64,000 nt of DNA from Mucilaginibacter sp. UR6-1 (GCF_020880975.1 NZ_JAJIWP010000003.1:434001-498000); one strand, 5' to 3'. Counted from the stretch's first letter, positions 1 through 11,132 are shown. Notes: generated by a model not told the origin, from the letters alone. A program made the numbers and translations.

Positions 1-169
1 TTGTGATAAGATTAACTACCACAAAATATAAATACTTTCCCTTTTGTCAAAATATAATTATCAATTAAAAGATATTTAATTAAAAACCACTTAACTTCTC
101 GATATTGATGTTGTTAAAATAAACATATCCTTATATATAAGGCATTTATCTAAGAGAAATAAACAGCAA

Positions 170-1168
170 TTACTGGTTAATGGCCTGCCATAGCAGATCC
201 TTCAGCTTATCAATATTTTTTTGCGCTACCGATGATATGAAAACGTAAGGTATACCCTTAGGTACCTGCTGTTTCATCTCCTCGGTCAGCTCATCATCCA
301 GTAAGTCTGATTTGGTGATGGCCAGCACGTGTGGTTTGTGCATTAGTTCCGGGTTATATTCTTGCAGTTCGTGCTGCAGTATCTGGTACTCTTCGGTAAT
401 GGTGCGCGTGGTATCAGCCGGGATCATGAACAACAATACCGAGTTACGCTCGATATGGCGCAGAAAACGGAAGCCCAGCCCCTTGCCTTTTGATGCGCCC
501 TCAATAATACCCGGAATATCGGCCATAACAAATGATTTGCTATCGCGGTAAGATACGATGCCCAGGTTGGGTACTATGGTAGTAAAGGCATAATCAGCGA
601 TTTCGGGCTTGGCGGCAGATACTACCGACAGCAGGGTTGATTTACCCGCGTTAGGAAAACCTACCAAACCAACATCGGCCAGTAACTTAAGTTCGAGTAT
701 GTTCCACACTTCCTGCCCCGGCAGGCCCGGTTGCGCAAAGCGCGGGGTTTGCTGCGTGGCTGATTTAAAGTGCCAGTTGCCCTGCCCGCCGCGGCCACCC
801 GGTGTAAGCACCTTGGTTTCGCCGTCCTGCGTTATTTCAAATATCACTTCGCCGGTTTCGGCATCCCTGGCAATAGTACCCAGTGGTACTTCCAATATCT
901 CATCCCTGCCGGTTTTGCCGGTAGATAATGAGCTGCCACCCGGATCGCCGTTGCCTGCTATTACGTGCTTGCGGTATTTAAGGTGCAGCAGTGTCCATAA
1001 CTGGGCGTTGCCTTTTACAATAACGTGCCCGCCACGGCCTCCATCGCCACCATCAGGGCCACCCATGGCGGTGTGCTTATCGCGGTGTAAATGCGCAGAG
1101 CCCGCACCCCCATGCCCCGAACGGCAGCATATCTTCACATAATCAACAAAATTGGAACCCTGGGACAT
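170..1168 (-). CDS. obgE: GTPase Obg (CgtA), short form without OCT domain
   Basis: Ribosome-associated GTPase of the Obg family, acting in late 50S assembly and stress signalling. The N-terminal ~155 residues are the glycine-rich Obg fold (runs such as [12 protein letters not shown]). The G domain follows, with G1 GFPNAGKS, G3 DIPGIIEG and G4 TKSD. At 332 residues the protein ends just after the G domain, so the C-terminal OCT domain of Bacillus/E. coli-type Obg is absent, as is usual in Bacteroidota. It lies downstream of adk on the same strand, separated by a palindromic repeat at 1183-1299. The ATG at 1168 begins directly with the conserved fold. Identification is secure. Confidence 0.97.
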   Translation of the reverse strand: MSQGSNFVDYVKICCRSGHGGAGSAHLHRDKHTAMGGPDGGDGGRGGHVIVKGNAQLWTLLHLKYRKHVIAGNGDPGGSSLSTGKTGRDEILEVPLGTIARDAETGEVIFEITQDGETKVLTPGGRGGQGNWHFKSATQQTPRFAQPGLPGQEVWNILELKLLADVGLVGFPNAGKSTLLSVVSAAKPEIADYAFTTIVPNLGIVSYRDSKSFVMADIPGIIEGASKGKGLGFRFLRHIERNSVLLFMIPADTTRTITEEYQILQHELQEYNPELMHKPHVLAITKSDLLDDELTEEMKQQVPKGIPYVFISSVAQKNIDKLKDLLWQAINQ

Positions 1169-1182
1169 GGCGTTGTAAGTTT

Positions 1183-1299
1183 TTTAGTCCGGAAGTCGGT
1201 ATAGTCCGAAAGACCGGAAGTCTGAAAAGACAATAAGTCCGGAAAACCGAAAGATTAATTACTTTCTGACTTCCGGACTTACCGACTTTTCGGACTTAA
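1183..1299. repeat. Intergenic palindromic repeat built of 'agtccggaagtc' units
   Basis: The gap between adk and obgE is filled by variants of a short word (agtccggaagtc, agtccgaaag, gaccggaagtc). The left arm near 1186-1212 is the approximate reverse complement of the right arm near 1265-1296, so a long imperfect hairpin can form. It is not coding. The pattern matches degenerate intergenic repeats seen in Sphingobacteriaceae, a comparison from memory. It could act as a terminator or mRNA stabiliser between adk and obgE. Confidence 0.6.
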
Positions 1300-1301
1300 A
1301 A

Positions 1302-1874
1302 TTAATATTTTTCAATTACCGCTACAATGGCGCTGAAGATCTCCTCGATGGAGCCTATGCCGTTGATGCTGGTAAATTTATTTTGATTTTTATAGTAACC
1401 GGCTACCGGTTTTGTTTTATCGTTATACTCTTTAATACGTTTGCGGATGATGGCCGGGTCGGCATCGTCCGGGCGGCCTGAATCCTTACCGCGCAATAAA
1501 AGGCGGCGCTCCAGCTCGTCGTCATCAACCTCCAGGGCTACCATGCCCGATATGGCTGATGATTTTGACTCCAGCAGTGTATCCAACGCTTCGGCTTGTG
1601 CTACCGTACGCGGAAAACCGTCAAATATAAAGCCTTTAGCATCCTTATTAGCATCCAGCTTATTGCTGATCATGCCGATAACCACGGCATCAGGCACTAA
1701 CAAACCTTCGTCCATCAGCTTTTTGGCCTCTAAACCAAGCTCGGTGCCCTGTGATATTTCACCACGCAGCAAATCACCGGTTGAGAGGTGGATCAGTCCG
1801 TATTTATCAATAAGTTTTTGTGATTGAGTGCCCTTACCTGCGCCGGGAGGGCCGAACAAAACCAAGTTTAGCAT
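1302..1874 (-). CDS. adk: Adenylate kinase
   Basis: Interconverts ATP + AMP and 2 ADP in the cytoplasm. The P-loop GPPGAGKGTQ is at residues 8-17. The NMP-binding segment (LIHLSTGDLLRGE), the FDGFPRT motif and a LID region (GRPDDADP) without the four zinc cysteines follow, so this is the short-LID type of about 190 residues. The reading frame is open further upstream to 1973, but that extension runs through the tRNA-Arg gene. The ATG at 1874, giving MLNLVLFG, is therefore the start. It reads toward obgE. Confidence 0.96.
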   Translation of the reverse strand: MLNLVLFGPPGAGKGTQSQKLIDKYGLIHLSTGDLLRGEISQGTELGLEAKKLMDEGLLVPDAVVIGMISNKLDANKDAKGFIFDGFPRTVAQAEALDTLLESKSSAISGMVALEVDDDELERRLLLRGKDSGRPDDADPAIIRKRIKEYNDKTKPVAGYYKNQNKFTSINGIGSIEEIFSAIVAVIEKY

Positions 1875-1937
1875 GCTTATAAAATTTAAATAGCCTTTCT
1901 GTACGATTACGGAAAGGCTATAATTTATTATTTTGAG

Positions 1938-2011
1938 TGAACTTGAAGGGAGTCGAACCCCTAACCTTCTCATCCGTAGTGAGATGCTCTATCCAATTGA
2001 GCTACAAGTCC
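1938..2011 (-). tRNA. tRNA-Arg (anticodon ACG)
   Basis: The minus strand folds as a full cloverleaf. The 7-bp acceptor stem starts GGACTTG and ends CAAGTTC with one G-T pair. The D arm is AGCTCAATTGGATAGAGC. The anticodon stem TCTCA/TGAGA holds the loop CTACGGA, so the anticodon is ACG. The T arm contains GGTTCGACTCC. The discriminator is A, and CCA is not encoded. A34 would be deaminated to inosine to read CGU/CGC/CGA. The 74-nt length is normal. Confidence 0.95.
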
Positions 2012-2041
2012 GTATTATTTATCCCCTTTTGATTGGGACTG

Positions 2042-2072
2042 CAAAAATACGTTTCTTTTTAATTAGTGCAAA
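2042..2072 (-). promoter_or_regulatory. Bacteroidota-type promoter of tRNA-Arg
   Basis: On the minus strand, TTTG (2072-2069) is followed after 19 bp by TATTTTTG (2049-2042). This fits the Bacteroidota vegetative consensus TTTG-N19-TAnnTTTG. The predicted transcript starts about 25 nt before the tRNA 5' end. A second TATTTTTG box lies at 2088-2081. Confidence 0.75.
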
Positions 2073-2147
2073 TTTTTTTGCAAAAATAAGCAGCTTGATA
2101 AGCTATCTGCCTCATATCAAGAGCGATTATTGTTATAGATACTACTA

Positions 2148-2699
2148 CTATTGCTCGCTTTGTAATTTAGATAAAGCAGATTCGTGAATATACCAGCGTC
2201 CTTTATAGTGTTTAAATCCTTCCAATACTGATTTTTGCGGCGACGGAACTGATCTTAATAAAACATGATGATCTGATTCATAAGGCCTGATATATACGTT
2301 TCCGACGCTGTCTGCCTCAATCATAAAGAAATCATACTCGTCAATCGCTGAGGTCATATGTTTTATTTGATTGTCACTCATATAATCCGAACAGTTACTT
2401 TGCAATACCAGCTTATTACTAATATCAAAAAAGTCCATAATAATGAATTTGCTATGCTCTACAGCATAAGGTGCGCAATTGAATCCCTTTACCCTTACTC
2501 CTGCAAAGTATATTTTAGAATTAATGTTATTGCCAGAACTTTGGTAGTGTATGTAAAATTGGTTAAAAAGACTAAAGTCAGTTTTGTCGTACTTTTTTAT
2601 TAAAGCATCAGTAGCCTCTTTATAAGTTATTGGCTTAATACATGAACTCCAAACGGTAATCAGCAGTGCTAAAGGCAAGTATTGTTTTAAAGTAATCAT
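2148..2699 (-). CDS. Hypothetical lipoprotein-like protein
   Basis: 183 residues, family not recognised. The N-terminus has a short charged start, a hydrophobic stretch and a cysteine at residue 20 (VWSSC), so it is probably exported and perhaps a lipoprotein, although Trp at -3 makes the lipobox atypical. The mature part is rich in Tyr, Asp and Ser with no motif I can name. It lies between ligA and the tRNA on the same strand, 48 bp downstream of ligA. A shorter start is possible, but the ATG at 2699 is the one that provides the signal. Confidence 0.7.
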   Translation of the reverse strand: MITLKQYLPLALLITVWSSCIKPITYKEATDALIKKYDKTDFSLFNQFYIHYQSSGNNINSKIYFAGVRVKGFNCAPYAVEHSKFIIMDFFDISNKLVLQSNCSDYMSDNQIKHMTSAIDEYDFFMIEADSVGNVYIRPYESDHHVLLRSVPSPQKSVLEGFKHYKGRWYIHESALSKLQSEQ

Positions 2700-2747
2700 A
2701 AAACCTAAAGTTTAAACTTAATCCGTAATCAACCTTCCTCAATCTCG

Positions 2748-4817
<2,070 letters not shown>

Positions 4818-4977
4818 TCACAGTGTATTTGAATTATTTTTAACTTTTGCGAAACCTTTTAGATCGCCGCAATGTTGTAGCATTTAAAAATATGTGTGTG
4901 CTTTTTTACCGTGCTGTGGCATAAAAATTGTTAAAGCACACACAATTAATATTTATCGTTAACCTTATTTTCAACTT

Positions 4978-5451
4978 ATGAAAAAATTTTTTCTTTTAGC
5001 CGTAACCGCAATTGTGTTGTCAGCAACACAATCATTCGCCCAAAGCTACAAAACCGGCTTGGGTTTGGGTATTGAATTTGGTGATGGTTCAACTTTGGTT
5101 GGCCCGTCTTACAAGCATTTTTTTAATGGTAAGGACGCTGTCCAAGCCGATCTGTTATTTGGCGCTGATGCCGTTTGGCTTGGTGGTTACTATCAATACC
5201 ATCAACCATTAAAAGGCACACCTTTAAAGTGGTATTTAGGTGTTGGTCCGCAATTAGCATTTGTTGATGACAATGGCTTTGATAACGGCAGCAGCACATT
5301 TGTATTTTTACGCCCTATGGTAGGTTTAGATTTTAAAGTACCATCAGCACCTATCAGCATGACGCTTGACTGGCGCCCGGCATGGCAGTTAAATAACGAC
5401 TCAGATTTCGAGGCAGCCCGTTTTGGCCTTGGTTTCCGTTACACTTTTTAA
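4978..5451 (+). CDS. Small outer-membrane beta-barrel-like protein
   Basis: 157 residues with a clear signal peptide (MKKFFLLAVTAIVLSA...SFAQ, cleavage near residue 22). The mature part alternates aromatic and polar residues and ends in GLGFRYTF, an aromatic C-terminal strand typical of small beta-barrels. The function is unknown; it resembles the 8-stranded OmpW/porin-like family. It is transcribed alone toward a bidirectional terminator at 5481-5507. The ATG at 4978 directly precedes the Lys-rich signal n-region. Confidence 0.82.
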   Translation: MKKFFLLAVTAIVLSATQSFAQSYKTGLGLGIEFGDGSTLVGPSYKHFFNGKDAVQADLLFGADAVWLGGYYQYHQPLKGTPLKWYLGVGPQLAFVDDNGFDNGSSTFVFLRPMVGLDFKVPSAPISMTLDWRPAWQLNNDSDFEAARFGLGFRYTF

Positions 5452-5480
5452 TGTTTTAAAACGTTAAATTTAAATCCATA

Positions 5481-5507
5481 AAAAAAGCCGCTTAATGCGG
5501 CTTTTTT
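5481..5507. terminator. Bidirectional intrinsic terminator
   Basis: An 11-bp perfect stem (AAAAAAGCCGC / GCGGCTTTTTT) with a 5-nt loop is flanked by A and T runs. It lies between the ends of two convergent genes (4978-5451 and 5528-6274) and can serve both. Confidence 0.9.
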
Positions 5508-5527
5508 CGTTTTTCATCAATTGTTAT

Positions 5528-6274
5528 TTAAGGTGTAGGGACGGTTAAAATTTTTAGCGGACTAAGCCTGCGCATGCGATAGCAGTTGATGGCAGTTTCG
5601 CCCAGTTGGTTAATCAATCTGTAGTTCACCACGGCACCAACGGCCGCGCCAATAAAGGGTATCAGTTGCGCCATCTTGGCAAGGTCAATATAATCGCGAT
5701 ACTCCTGCTGAAATGCGCGCCAGTCAAATTCATTCTCATCATCGGGCAAACTTTGGCTGTAACCCTGCCACGCGGCAAGTTTTTGGTATACCTCGTTACG
5801 CCCCTGCTGGCTGCTGAATGCCAGTTGAAAAATGTAAAGTATATATAAACGCTCCTTATAATTGTGCACATCGTAACCGTACAAGGCGGCTATCTCAAAC
5901 AGTAATTTAATTTTTATGCCGATCAGTATCGGAAAGTCGGCCAGTCCCATCAGTATGCCGCCGGCGCCGGTAATAGCCCCCTCAACTGATGCCGTACGTT
6001 TGTAAAAAGCTATCTGCTCCTTAACCTGTATCTCGCGCATGTGTAATGAGGCATCATTTAACGGAGTTTTAGTAACATACCGGGCACCAAATAAAACACC
6101 CTTTACCATTTTCTCAATGGCTACAGTAATAGCCAGGTGTACCTTTTCGGGTATAATGTTATTGATCTTATTTTGTACTCCCTTAGCTATGCGGTTACCC
6201 AGCGAAGGCTTTTTTTGCATCCGATGCTGCCAAAACTCCAGTTGTATGTAGGCCTGCTCTTCGTACTGTGTCAT
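5528..6274 (-). CDS. EcsC family protein
   Basis: 248 residues matching the EcsC family: an N-terminal helical part (YEEQAYIQLEFWQHRM), then AITGAGGILMGLADFPILIGIKIKLL and a C-terminal IPFIGAAVGAVVNYRLI segment. The two glycine-rich hydrophobic stretches are the family hallmark. EcsC in Bacillus is linked to an ABC transporter, but here no transporter genes adjoin, so the role is unknown. It is probably membrane-associated. It is a single-gene unit ending at a shared terminator. Confidence 0.8.
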   Translation of the reverse strand: MTQYEEQAYIQLEFWQHRMQKKPSLGNRIAKGVQNKINNIIPEKVHLAITVAIEKMVKGVLFGARYVTKTPLNDASLHMREIQVKEQIAFYKRTASVEGAITGAGGILMGLADFPILIGIKIKLLFEIAALYGYDVHNYKERLYILYIFQLAFSSQQGRNEVYQKLAAWQGYSQSLPDDENEFDWRAFQQEYRDYIDLAKMAQLIPFIGAAVGAVVNYRLINQLGETAINCYRMRRLSPLKILTVPTP

Positions 6275-6350
6275 AAGCTGATTATATTATTACCTGATTA
6301 TAATGTATGACAGTTGATGTGGCGGGCTTGTTACGATAAATTTTCAAAAT

Positions 6351-6377
6351 CCCTCTCTGTATTTTGTACAGAGAGGG
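6351..6377 (-). terminator. Intrinsic terminator for the beta-barrel gene at 6388-7017
   Basis: An 11-bp perfect stem (CCCTCTCTGTA / TACAGAGAGGG) with a 5-nt loop, followed on the minus strand by an A/T-rich tract. It lies 11 nt past the stop codon at 6388. Confidence 0.75.
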
Positions 6378-6387
6378 CGCGCCGGTA

Positions 6388-7017
6388 TTACCAGCTATAG
6401 AAAAAACCGAGGTTTAGGTTATTGACAAAATTTGCACCGAAGTTATTAGATGAGCCTTCATAAAATCCTTTTGATTTAGAGTGGGTGTAATAAATGCTGC
6501 CGATTGATGAAGTTATACCCAGGTGTTTAGTAGGGTAAAAAACAAAATCAAGACCCAGGCGCCCGTTATAGCTATCCGTATTAGTTACCTGATCATTTTG
6601 TATGGAGTATTTGCTGGTAGATTTATCACGAGCGTATGTGAATGACGGGCCTGTACGTATACCTATCTTATCATTAAATAAAACATATTTACGTAATTGT
6701 ATTCCGGCAAAATATCCATTAACTTTTTGTAAAAACTCTGTGTCATTATTATCCTGACTGTTTTTTTGATAACTGTAACCGGCCAATACACCCAAATCCA
6801 ATTTATCCGCAACAAAATAGGCGTAGTTGATACCCGCGTTATATATGTTTAGTTTGATGTTGCTTGATATGTTAATTGCACCATCAAAATAGTTATTCTT
6901 ACTATCTGAGGTTTGAATGGAAAATGAGGCGCCGATGTTTTGTGTGCCCTTTTCGGTTTGGGCAAAGGCAGTTGAGGAAGCAACGCATAGCAGCATTGCA
7001 GCAATGATCTTTTTCAT
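6388..7017 (-). CDS. Outer membrane beta-barrel protein, porin family-like
   Basis: 209 residues with a signal peptide (MKKIIAAMLLCVASSTAFAQ, cleavage after residue 20). The mature part consists of amphipathic strands (NAGINYAYFVADKLDLGVLAGY, FAGIQLRKYVLF, GIRTGPSFTYARD) and ends with Trp (FFYSW), the usual terminal aromatic for BAM recognition. It fits the outer_membrane_beta-barrel family of about 8 strands. Ligand and function are not known. It is a monocistronic unit with its own terminator. Confidence 0.82.
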   Translation of the reverse strand: MKKIIAAMLLCVASSTAFAQTEKGTQNIGASFSIQTSDSKNNYFDGAINISSNIKLNIYNAGINYAYFVADKLDLGVLAGYSYQKNSQDNNDTEFLQKVNGYFAGIQLRKYVLFNDKIGIRTGPSFTYARDKSTSKYSIQNDQVTNTDSYNGRLGLDFVFYPTKHLGITSSIGSIYYTHSKSKGFYEGSSNNFGANFVNNLNLGFFYSW

Positions 7018-7223
7018 GAAAATTGTGTAGTGTGTTAAGTTGAAATTGTGTGTTTAATTGTCAGTATGACGGCGCCGAAAATGGATGGTTTAACGCCTAT
7101 TTGTAATTTTTATTAACTGCTTAATAGTCTGCTAAATAAAATAAATTTACTTGTCCTTAAACCTTATTCATCTATGCATCTCCAAGTATAAATCTTATTT
7201 TTAATACTAAACCTCATAGCCGT

Positions 7224-8423
7224 ATGTCAACCTTAAAAACAATTTTTGTACTTATAAGCTTGTGCTTGCTCAGCAACTTTGGTTTTTCGCAACCAAAAAC
7301 CGGTGCAGCCGATTCGCTAAGCGGATATATTACTCTTAATATTGATGTGGCCACGCTTAAAGATACCGCCGGTGTTTTCAAAGTTCGCTTTGGTGGCGAA
7401 ACGGTGTTCCCGGTGATAAAAGATGGCAGGCTTACGGTCAAACATTATCTAAAGGAGCCAAGAAGAGCTTATTTAACATTTTATCCGAGAGATAGTATTA
7501 AAGTTGATCCGAACCGGTCAACAGATAATATAGTGGTGCGATATAATGACTATTATACTTTTTTTTCGCACCCGGGCAACTTTAACATCACTGTAAACAA
7601 TTTTATAAATACCAGCCGGATTGAAAATCCCAGCCAGTATCAAAAAGATTATGCAAACATGGAATTGAAGCTTAGCAAGTTTCAGGAAAACTTTTGGCAA
7701 CTAAATGCCGACAAGTATGCAAAGTTACGATCAGCTACCGGAAAGTTAAAAGATTCATTGTCAGTAGTGATGCAAAATATGTCGACAGAAGCCTATCGTA
7801 AACATTACGATGATGTAGTGCTTCCGTATATCAAATCGCATCCCGATTCACCTACGGCCTTGCATTTACTGGAAGAATACTCATATACTTTTGTGGTAAA
7901 TTATGATGCGTTAGAGTTATTGTATAATAATTTTACAGACAGGATAAAGGCCTTGCCAAGTGCCCATTTTGTGTATAATGCTATTGACCGGCATCAATTT
8001 CAAACTAACCTGCTTGGTAAGGTAGCGCCTGATTTCAGCCTGAAAGATGTTGCCGGGAAAGAAGTGGTATTAAAAAGCTTTAGGGGTAATGTTACTTTGA
8101 TTGAGTTTTGGGCCAGTTGGTGCGGGCCATGCAGGGCAAATAACCCGGGTTTGGTTAAGGTATATAATAAATTTAAAGCGAAGGGCTTTAAAATATTAGG
8201 CATATCGTTAGATCGTAAAAAGGATGATTGGTTAAAGGCCATCAAAACCGACGGGCTAACCTGGACGCACGTATCTGACCTGAAATTCTGGAATGGCGAT
8301 GTCAGTAAAATGTATCACGTCACCGCGATACCGATTAACTATCTTATTGATAAAGATGGCAAAGTGCTCGCCAAAAATTTAAACGAAAAAGCACTTGAAG
8401 AACAGCTTGCAAAGTTGTTGTAA
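7224..8423 (+). CDS. TlpA-like thiol-disulfide oxidoreductase with N-terminal extension
   Basis: 399 residues. A signal peptide (FVLISLCLLSNFGFSQ) is followed by a ~240-residue N-terminal region, part beta-rich and part helical, like the DUF4369-type extensions of Bacteroidota TlpA proteins. A C-terminal thioredoxin/AhpC-TSA domain follows, with the redox motif WCGPC at residues 299-303 and a cis-Pro context (TAIPINYLIDKDG). It is likely a periplasmic disulfide reductase or cytochrome-maturation helper; the substrate is unknown. It ends at a strong terminator shared with the convergent DUF885 gene. Confidence 0.88.
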   Translation: MSTLKTIFVLISLCLLSNFGFSQPKTGAADSLSGYITLNIDVATLKDTAGVFKVRFGGETVFPVIKDGRLTVKHYLKEPRRAYLTFYPRDSIKVDPNRSTDNIVVRYNDYYTFFSHPGNFNITVNNFINTSRIENPSQYQKDYANMELKLSKFQENFWQLNADKYAKLRSATGKLKDSLSVVMQNMSTEAYRKHYDDVVLPYIKSHPDSPTALHLLEEYSYTFVVNYDALELLYNNFTDRIKALPSAHFVYNAIDRHQFQTNLLGKVAPDFSLKDVAGKEVVLKSFRGNVTLIEFWASWCGPCRANNPGLVKVYNKFKAKGFKILGISLDRKKDDWLKAIKTDGLTWTHVSDLKFWNGDVSKMYHVTAIPINYLIDKDGKVLAKNLNEKALEEQLAKLL

Positions 8424-8441
8424 CAGCCCTGTTTTTTGAAC

Positions 8442-8480
8442 AAACAAAAAGCGATGCAGGTGGTGCATCGCTTTTTGTTT
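8442..8480. terminator. Bidirectional intrinsic terminator, 17-bp stem
   Basis: The arms at 8442-8458 and 8464-8480 are perfect reverse complements (core AAAAAGCGATGCA), with loop ggtgg and terminal A/T runs on both sides. It lies between convergent genes ending at 8423 and 8499. Confidence 0.93.
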
Positions 8481-8498
8481 AGGTTTAATTATGAAGCT

Positions 8499-10388
8499 TT
8501 ATTGTGCGCCGCTATCAGTTTTGGCCGGTTTCTTTTCTTCGGCTTTTGGTGCCTTCTTTTCGTTTTTTTCTTCAGGCTGATCGGCTTTTTTATCGCCTGG
8601 CTTTTCAACTTCGTTGGTCAGCATAGCCTCTTTTATATATTTTACCGGGGCGCTGCCGTAGCTCAAAAACTTCTCGTTAAATTCTTTGAGGCGATACTTG
8701 TCGGCCATTTTTTTCTTGTACTCCTCGCGCAGCAGTTTTATTTCGTGGTAGCCCGTAAAGTAGCTGGTAAGCTGCACGCTGCTTACGCTAACGCGTTTCC
8801 ATTTACCTTCGGCCTCAGCCTGCTGCTGGAATGCTTCTTTAGTAAGTAGCTTTAGCGCCTGCTCACGTGTCATGCTGCCTGCATGTACGCTGTAATCCAA
8901 TATGGCGTTGCAAACGGTGCGCAGGTTCCATTTACACCACATCAGGCGCATCTCGGGCTCGTTCCCGCCGTATCCGGCATCAAGCATCATCTCCTCGCCG
9001 TAAACAGCCCAGCCCTCAACCATGGCACCATTGCCCAATACCGATTTTATTAAACTTGGCGCCTTATTGGCGTAAACCAATTGGGTATAGTGGCCGGGTA
9101 TAGCTTCGTGAATGTTCAGTATTTGCAGGGTATAGTCGTTATACTCTCGCAGGTAACTTTCGGCGCGGTCTTTATCCCATCCATCCAAACTGCCTACGTT
9201 GTAATAAGTGTTGCCATTTTTTTCGTACGGGCCTGGTGATGATACCGATGCCCCGGCCACACCGGCCATGTAAGCAGGTTCGCGGCGCACAACCAGCGGT
9301 TTGCTTGGGTCCATGGTCAACAGGTCTTTTTCCTTAACAAAGGCACTTAGTTTAGGTATCTGCTTTTCAATAGCTGATTGAAATTGTGCGGGCTCTACGT
9401 GTTTTAATGATAGTGCGCCAATAATATCCTCAACAATGGCCAGTGAGTCTGAAGGTATCTTTTTATCGCCCATGTATTTGGGCCAAAGTTCCTTGCTGAG
9501 CTTGATCATCTCTTTATGAAGAAATTTTTTGCGCTCAACAGCGGCATTAAACATTTGCTGCGACGTAAGGGCCGATTCTATCTCGTAATTAAACTTTTCA
9601 TCATATAATGACTTACCCAGCCTGAAACTGCGGCCTTTATCGCTCCTGATGGTTTTTAGCCACGCTGTAAAATTGCGGATCACCGCCGCGCTGGCCTTTG
9701 CCCTTTCGCGCATCAGCTTTTGCTTAGGGTCGGGCACGCTGCTTTTGGTTAGCGAGTCAATAAAATCCTTTTCAATAACATCAACACCGCCGGTCATTTG
9801 GTCTATTGCCAGGTCAGTAAGTTCGGGCACAGGGTTTTTTACGAGTTTTTGCGCATCCTTATAATAAGCCGGTATAGCGGCCATCTTTTCGTAAAAGCTT
9901 TGCAGTCTTTCAGAAAGCGGCGCATACTTCTCATTTAAAATATAAGCAAAGCCGCCAATAATGTTATAGCTTGTTGGGTCCCACTCATAAGCTTTTAGCG
10001 ATCCGTATGTCCACTCTGTTTTGCGCAGGTAGTTTTGAATAAGGTTAAAATCCATACGGTTACTGGCGCTAAGCTCATTTTGAGGATAGTGGCTCAGCGA
10101 GTCGAGGTTGCTTTTGGCAAAGTCAGTCAGCTTTTTTTTCTGTTCGCTTGGCAGCACCAGTACGCTATCATACTTATGGTAGCCTACGGAAGTCGCCCAA
10201 TCGGGGTTGAGTTTCCAAAGTTCATCTAAAAATTTACCTTCATAGCGGGTAAACGAGTCGTTATTCTTTTCTTCATCAGAAAGCTCGCCGCCCATGCCAT
10301 CCTTTTTACAGGCTGATAAAAAGGTGAAGCCGCAAATGGCGATAAGCAGTAATTTATATAAGGTACGCGCGCTAATAATCATGCCCAT
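8499..10388 (-). CDS. DUF885 family lipoprotein, putative metallopeptidase
   Basis: 629 residues. A type II signal with lipobox LSAC (Cys27) indicates an anchored lipoprotein. The long helical domain carries the DUF885 hallmark HEAIPGHYTQ, with H427, E428 and H432 arranged like an HExxxH zinc site, and a later GWAVYGEEM containing a candidate third ligand. This architecture is shared with carboxypeptidase-Taq-like metallopeptidases; the substrate is unknown. The last ~35 residues are a low-complexity Lys/Glu/Ala tail (EEKNEKKAPKAEEKK) that looks disordered. M3 is an alternative start. Confidence 0.9.
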   Translation of the reverse strand: MGMIISARTLYKLLLIAICGFTFLSACKKDGMGGELSDEEKNNDSFTRYEGKFLDELWKLNPDWATSVGYHKYDSVLVLPSEQKKKLTDFAKSNLDSLSHYPQNELSASNRMDFNLIQNYLRKTEWTYGSLKAYEWDPTSYNIIGGFAYILNEKYAPLSERLQSFYEKMAAIPAYYKDAQKLVKNPVPELTDLAIDQMTGGVDVIEKDFIDSLTKSSVPDPKQKLMRERAKASAAVIRNFTAWLKTIRSDKGRSFRLGKSLYDEKFNYEIESALTSQQMFNAAVERKKFLHKEMIKLSKELWPKYMGDKKIPSDSLAIVEDIIGALSLKHVEPAQFQSAIEKQIPKLSAFVKEKDLLTMDPSKPLVVRREPAYMAGVAGASVSSPGPYEKNGNTYYNVGSLDGWDKDRAESYLREYNDYTLQILNIHEAIPGHYTQLVYANKAPSLIKSVLGNGAMVEGWAVYGEEMMLDAGYGGNEPEMRLMWCKWNLRTVCNAILDYSVHAGSMTREQALKLLTKEAFQQQAEAEGKWKRVSVSSVQLTSYFTGYHEIKLLREEYKKKMADKYRLKEFNEKFLSYGSAPVKYIKEAMLTNEVEKPGDKKADQPEEKNEKKAPKAEEKKPAKTDSGAQ

Positions 10389-10495
10389 AAACTTAAAGCA
10401 TTTAGTTTAAATAATACAGTGTAAACCTAAACAAAGGTTTAAAATTTCAGTCAACCTTACGCTATCGCGATTGTTATCATTCAAAATACGCACTT

Positions 10496-10972
10496 ATGAA
10501 TTCAAACCACGATACACTGATAAATGAACTGATTACGTTGCTGACAGGTAAAGGGGCACATGTAAGTTTTAGCGAAGCTGTTGAACGCCTGCCGGCAAAC
10601 CTGCGCGGCGTAAAGCCCGATAATATGCCTTACAGCATTTGGCAATTGGTTGAGCATATACGTATTGCCCAATGGGATATGCTGGAGTTTAGCCGGGATA
10701 CCAGCCATGAATCGCCCAAATGGCCGGATGAATACTGGCCCGATGAAGCCGCGCCAGGGAGTGATGATGCCTGGGATGCGTCGCTTAAAAAAATAGATAG
10801 TGATCTGCAGGAGTTTATCAACCTGTTAAAAAATGCAGATAATATTTATGAACCCTTTGGCCATGGTTCCGGTCAAAACCTGCTGCGCGAAGCTTTGCAG
10901 ATAGCCGATCACACCGCCTATCACACCGGGGAGATCTTAGCTATAAGGAGAATGCTGTGCGCATGGACGTAA
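10496..10972 (+). CDS. DinB superfamily protein
   Basis: 158 residues with the DinB/YfiT-like four-helix pattern. The first helix has histidine in WQLVEHIRIAQWDMLEF and the C-terminal helix has DHTAYHTGEILAIRRM, giving three histidines that usually bind a metal in this fold. Family members include bacillithiol- or mycothiol-dependent S-transferases and damage-inducible proteins of unknown activity. It is monocistronic and followed by a palindromic repeat (10984-11068). The ATG at 10496 begins the family-like N-terminal helix. Confidence 0.85.
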   Translation: MNSNHDTLINELITLLTGKGAHVSFSEAVERLPANLRGVKPDNMPYSIWQLVEHIRIAQWDMLEFSRDTSHESPKWPDEYWPDEAAPGSDDAWDASLKKIDSDLQEFINLLKNADNIYEPFGHGSGQNLLREALQIADHTAYHTGEILAIRRMLCAWT

Positions 10973-10983
10973 TAGGAGATTTT

Positions 10984-11068
10984 TGTCATTCCGACTGAGG
11001 TACGAAGAGGAATCTGTCGCTATATTAATAAGCGCGGATAGATTTCCTGCTATCGCTTCGGAATGACA
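10984..11068. repeat. Palindromic intergenic repeat, TGTCATTYCGA family, copy 1
   Basis: The terminal arms tgtcattccga (10984-10994) and tcggaatgaca (11058-11068) are perfect reverse complements, and inner arms (gaggaatct / agatttcc) pair as well. The whole forms a long imperfect hairpin. The same design recurs at 17601, 40781, 53656 and 53748. Confidence 0.8.
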
Positions 11069-11075
11069 ATCAAAA

Positions 11076-11101
11076 ACGTCATTGCGAGGTACCAGGCAAT
11101 C
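11076..11101. repeat. Half copy of the ACGTCATTGCGAGG palindromic repeat
   Basis: The sequence acgtcattgcgaggtacc matches the left arm of the element at 53748-53821 almost exactly. The right arm is missing here; the sequence degenerates into the end of the hydrolase gene. It is probably a truncated or decayed repeat copy. Confidence 0.6.
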
Positions 11102-11132
11102 TTTGAAGTGATTGGCTTAAAGCATGTGAGCT

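Noticed and set aside
609..1142. 177-residue plus-strand open frame opposite obgE
   Set aside because: Shadow of the GC-rich Obg coding strand; composition is Pro/Ser/Cys-rich and without any motif.
1875..1973. N-terminal extension of adk
   Set aside because: It would translate part of the tRNA-Arg gene; adenylate kinases start at MLNLVLFG-like sequence.
1938..2011. Prophage or island attachment at tRNA-Arg
   Set aside because: No integrase nearby and no duplicated tRNA 3' end was noticed in the window.
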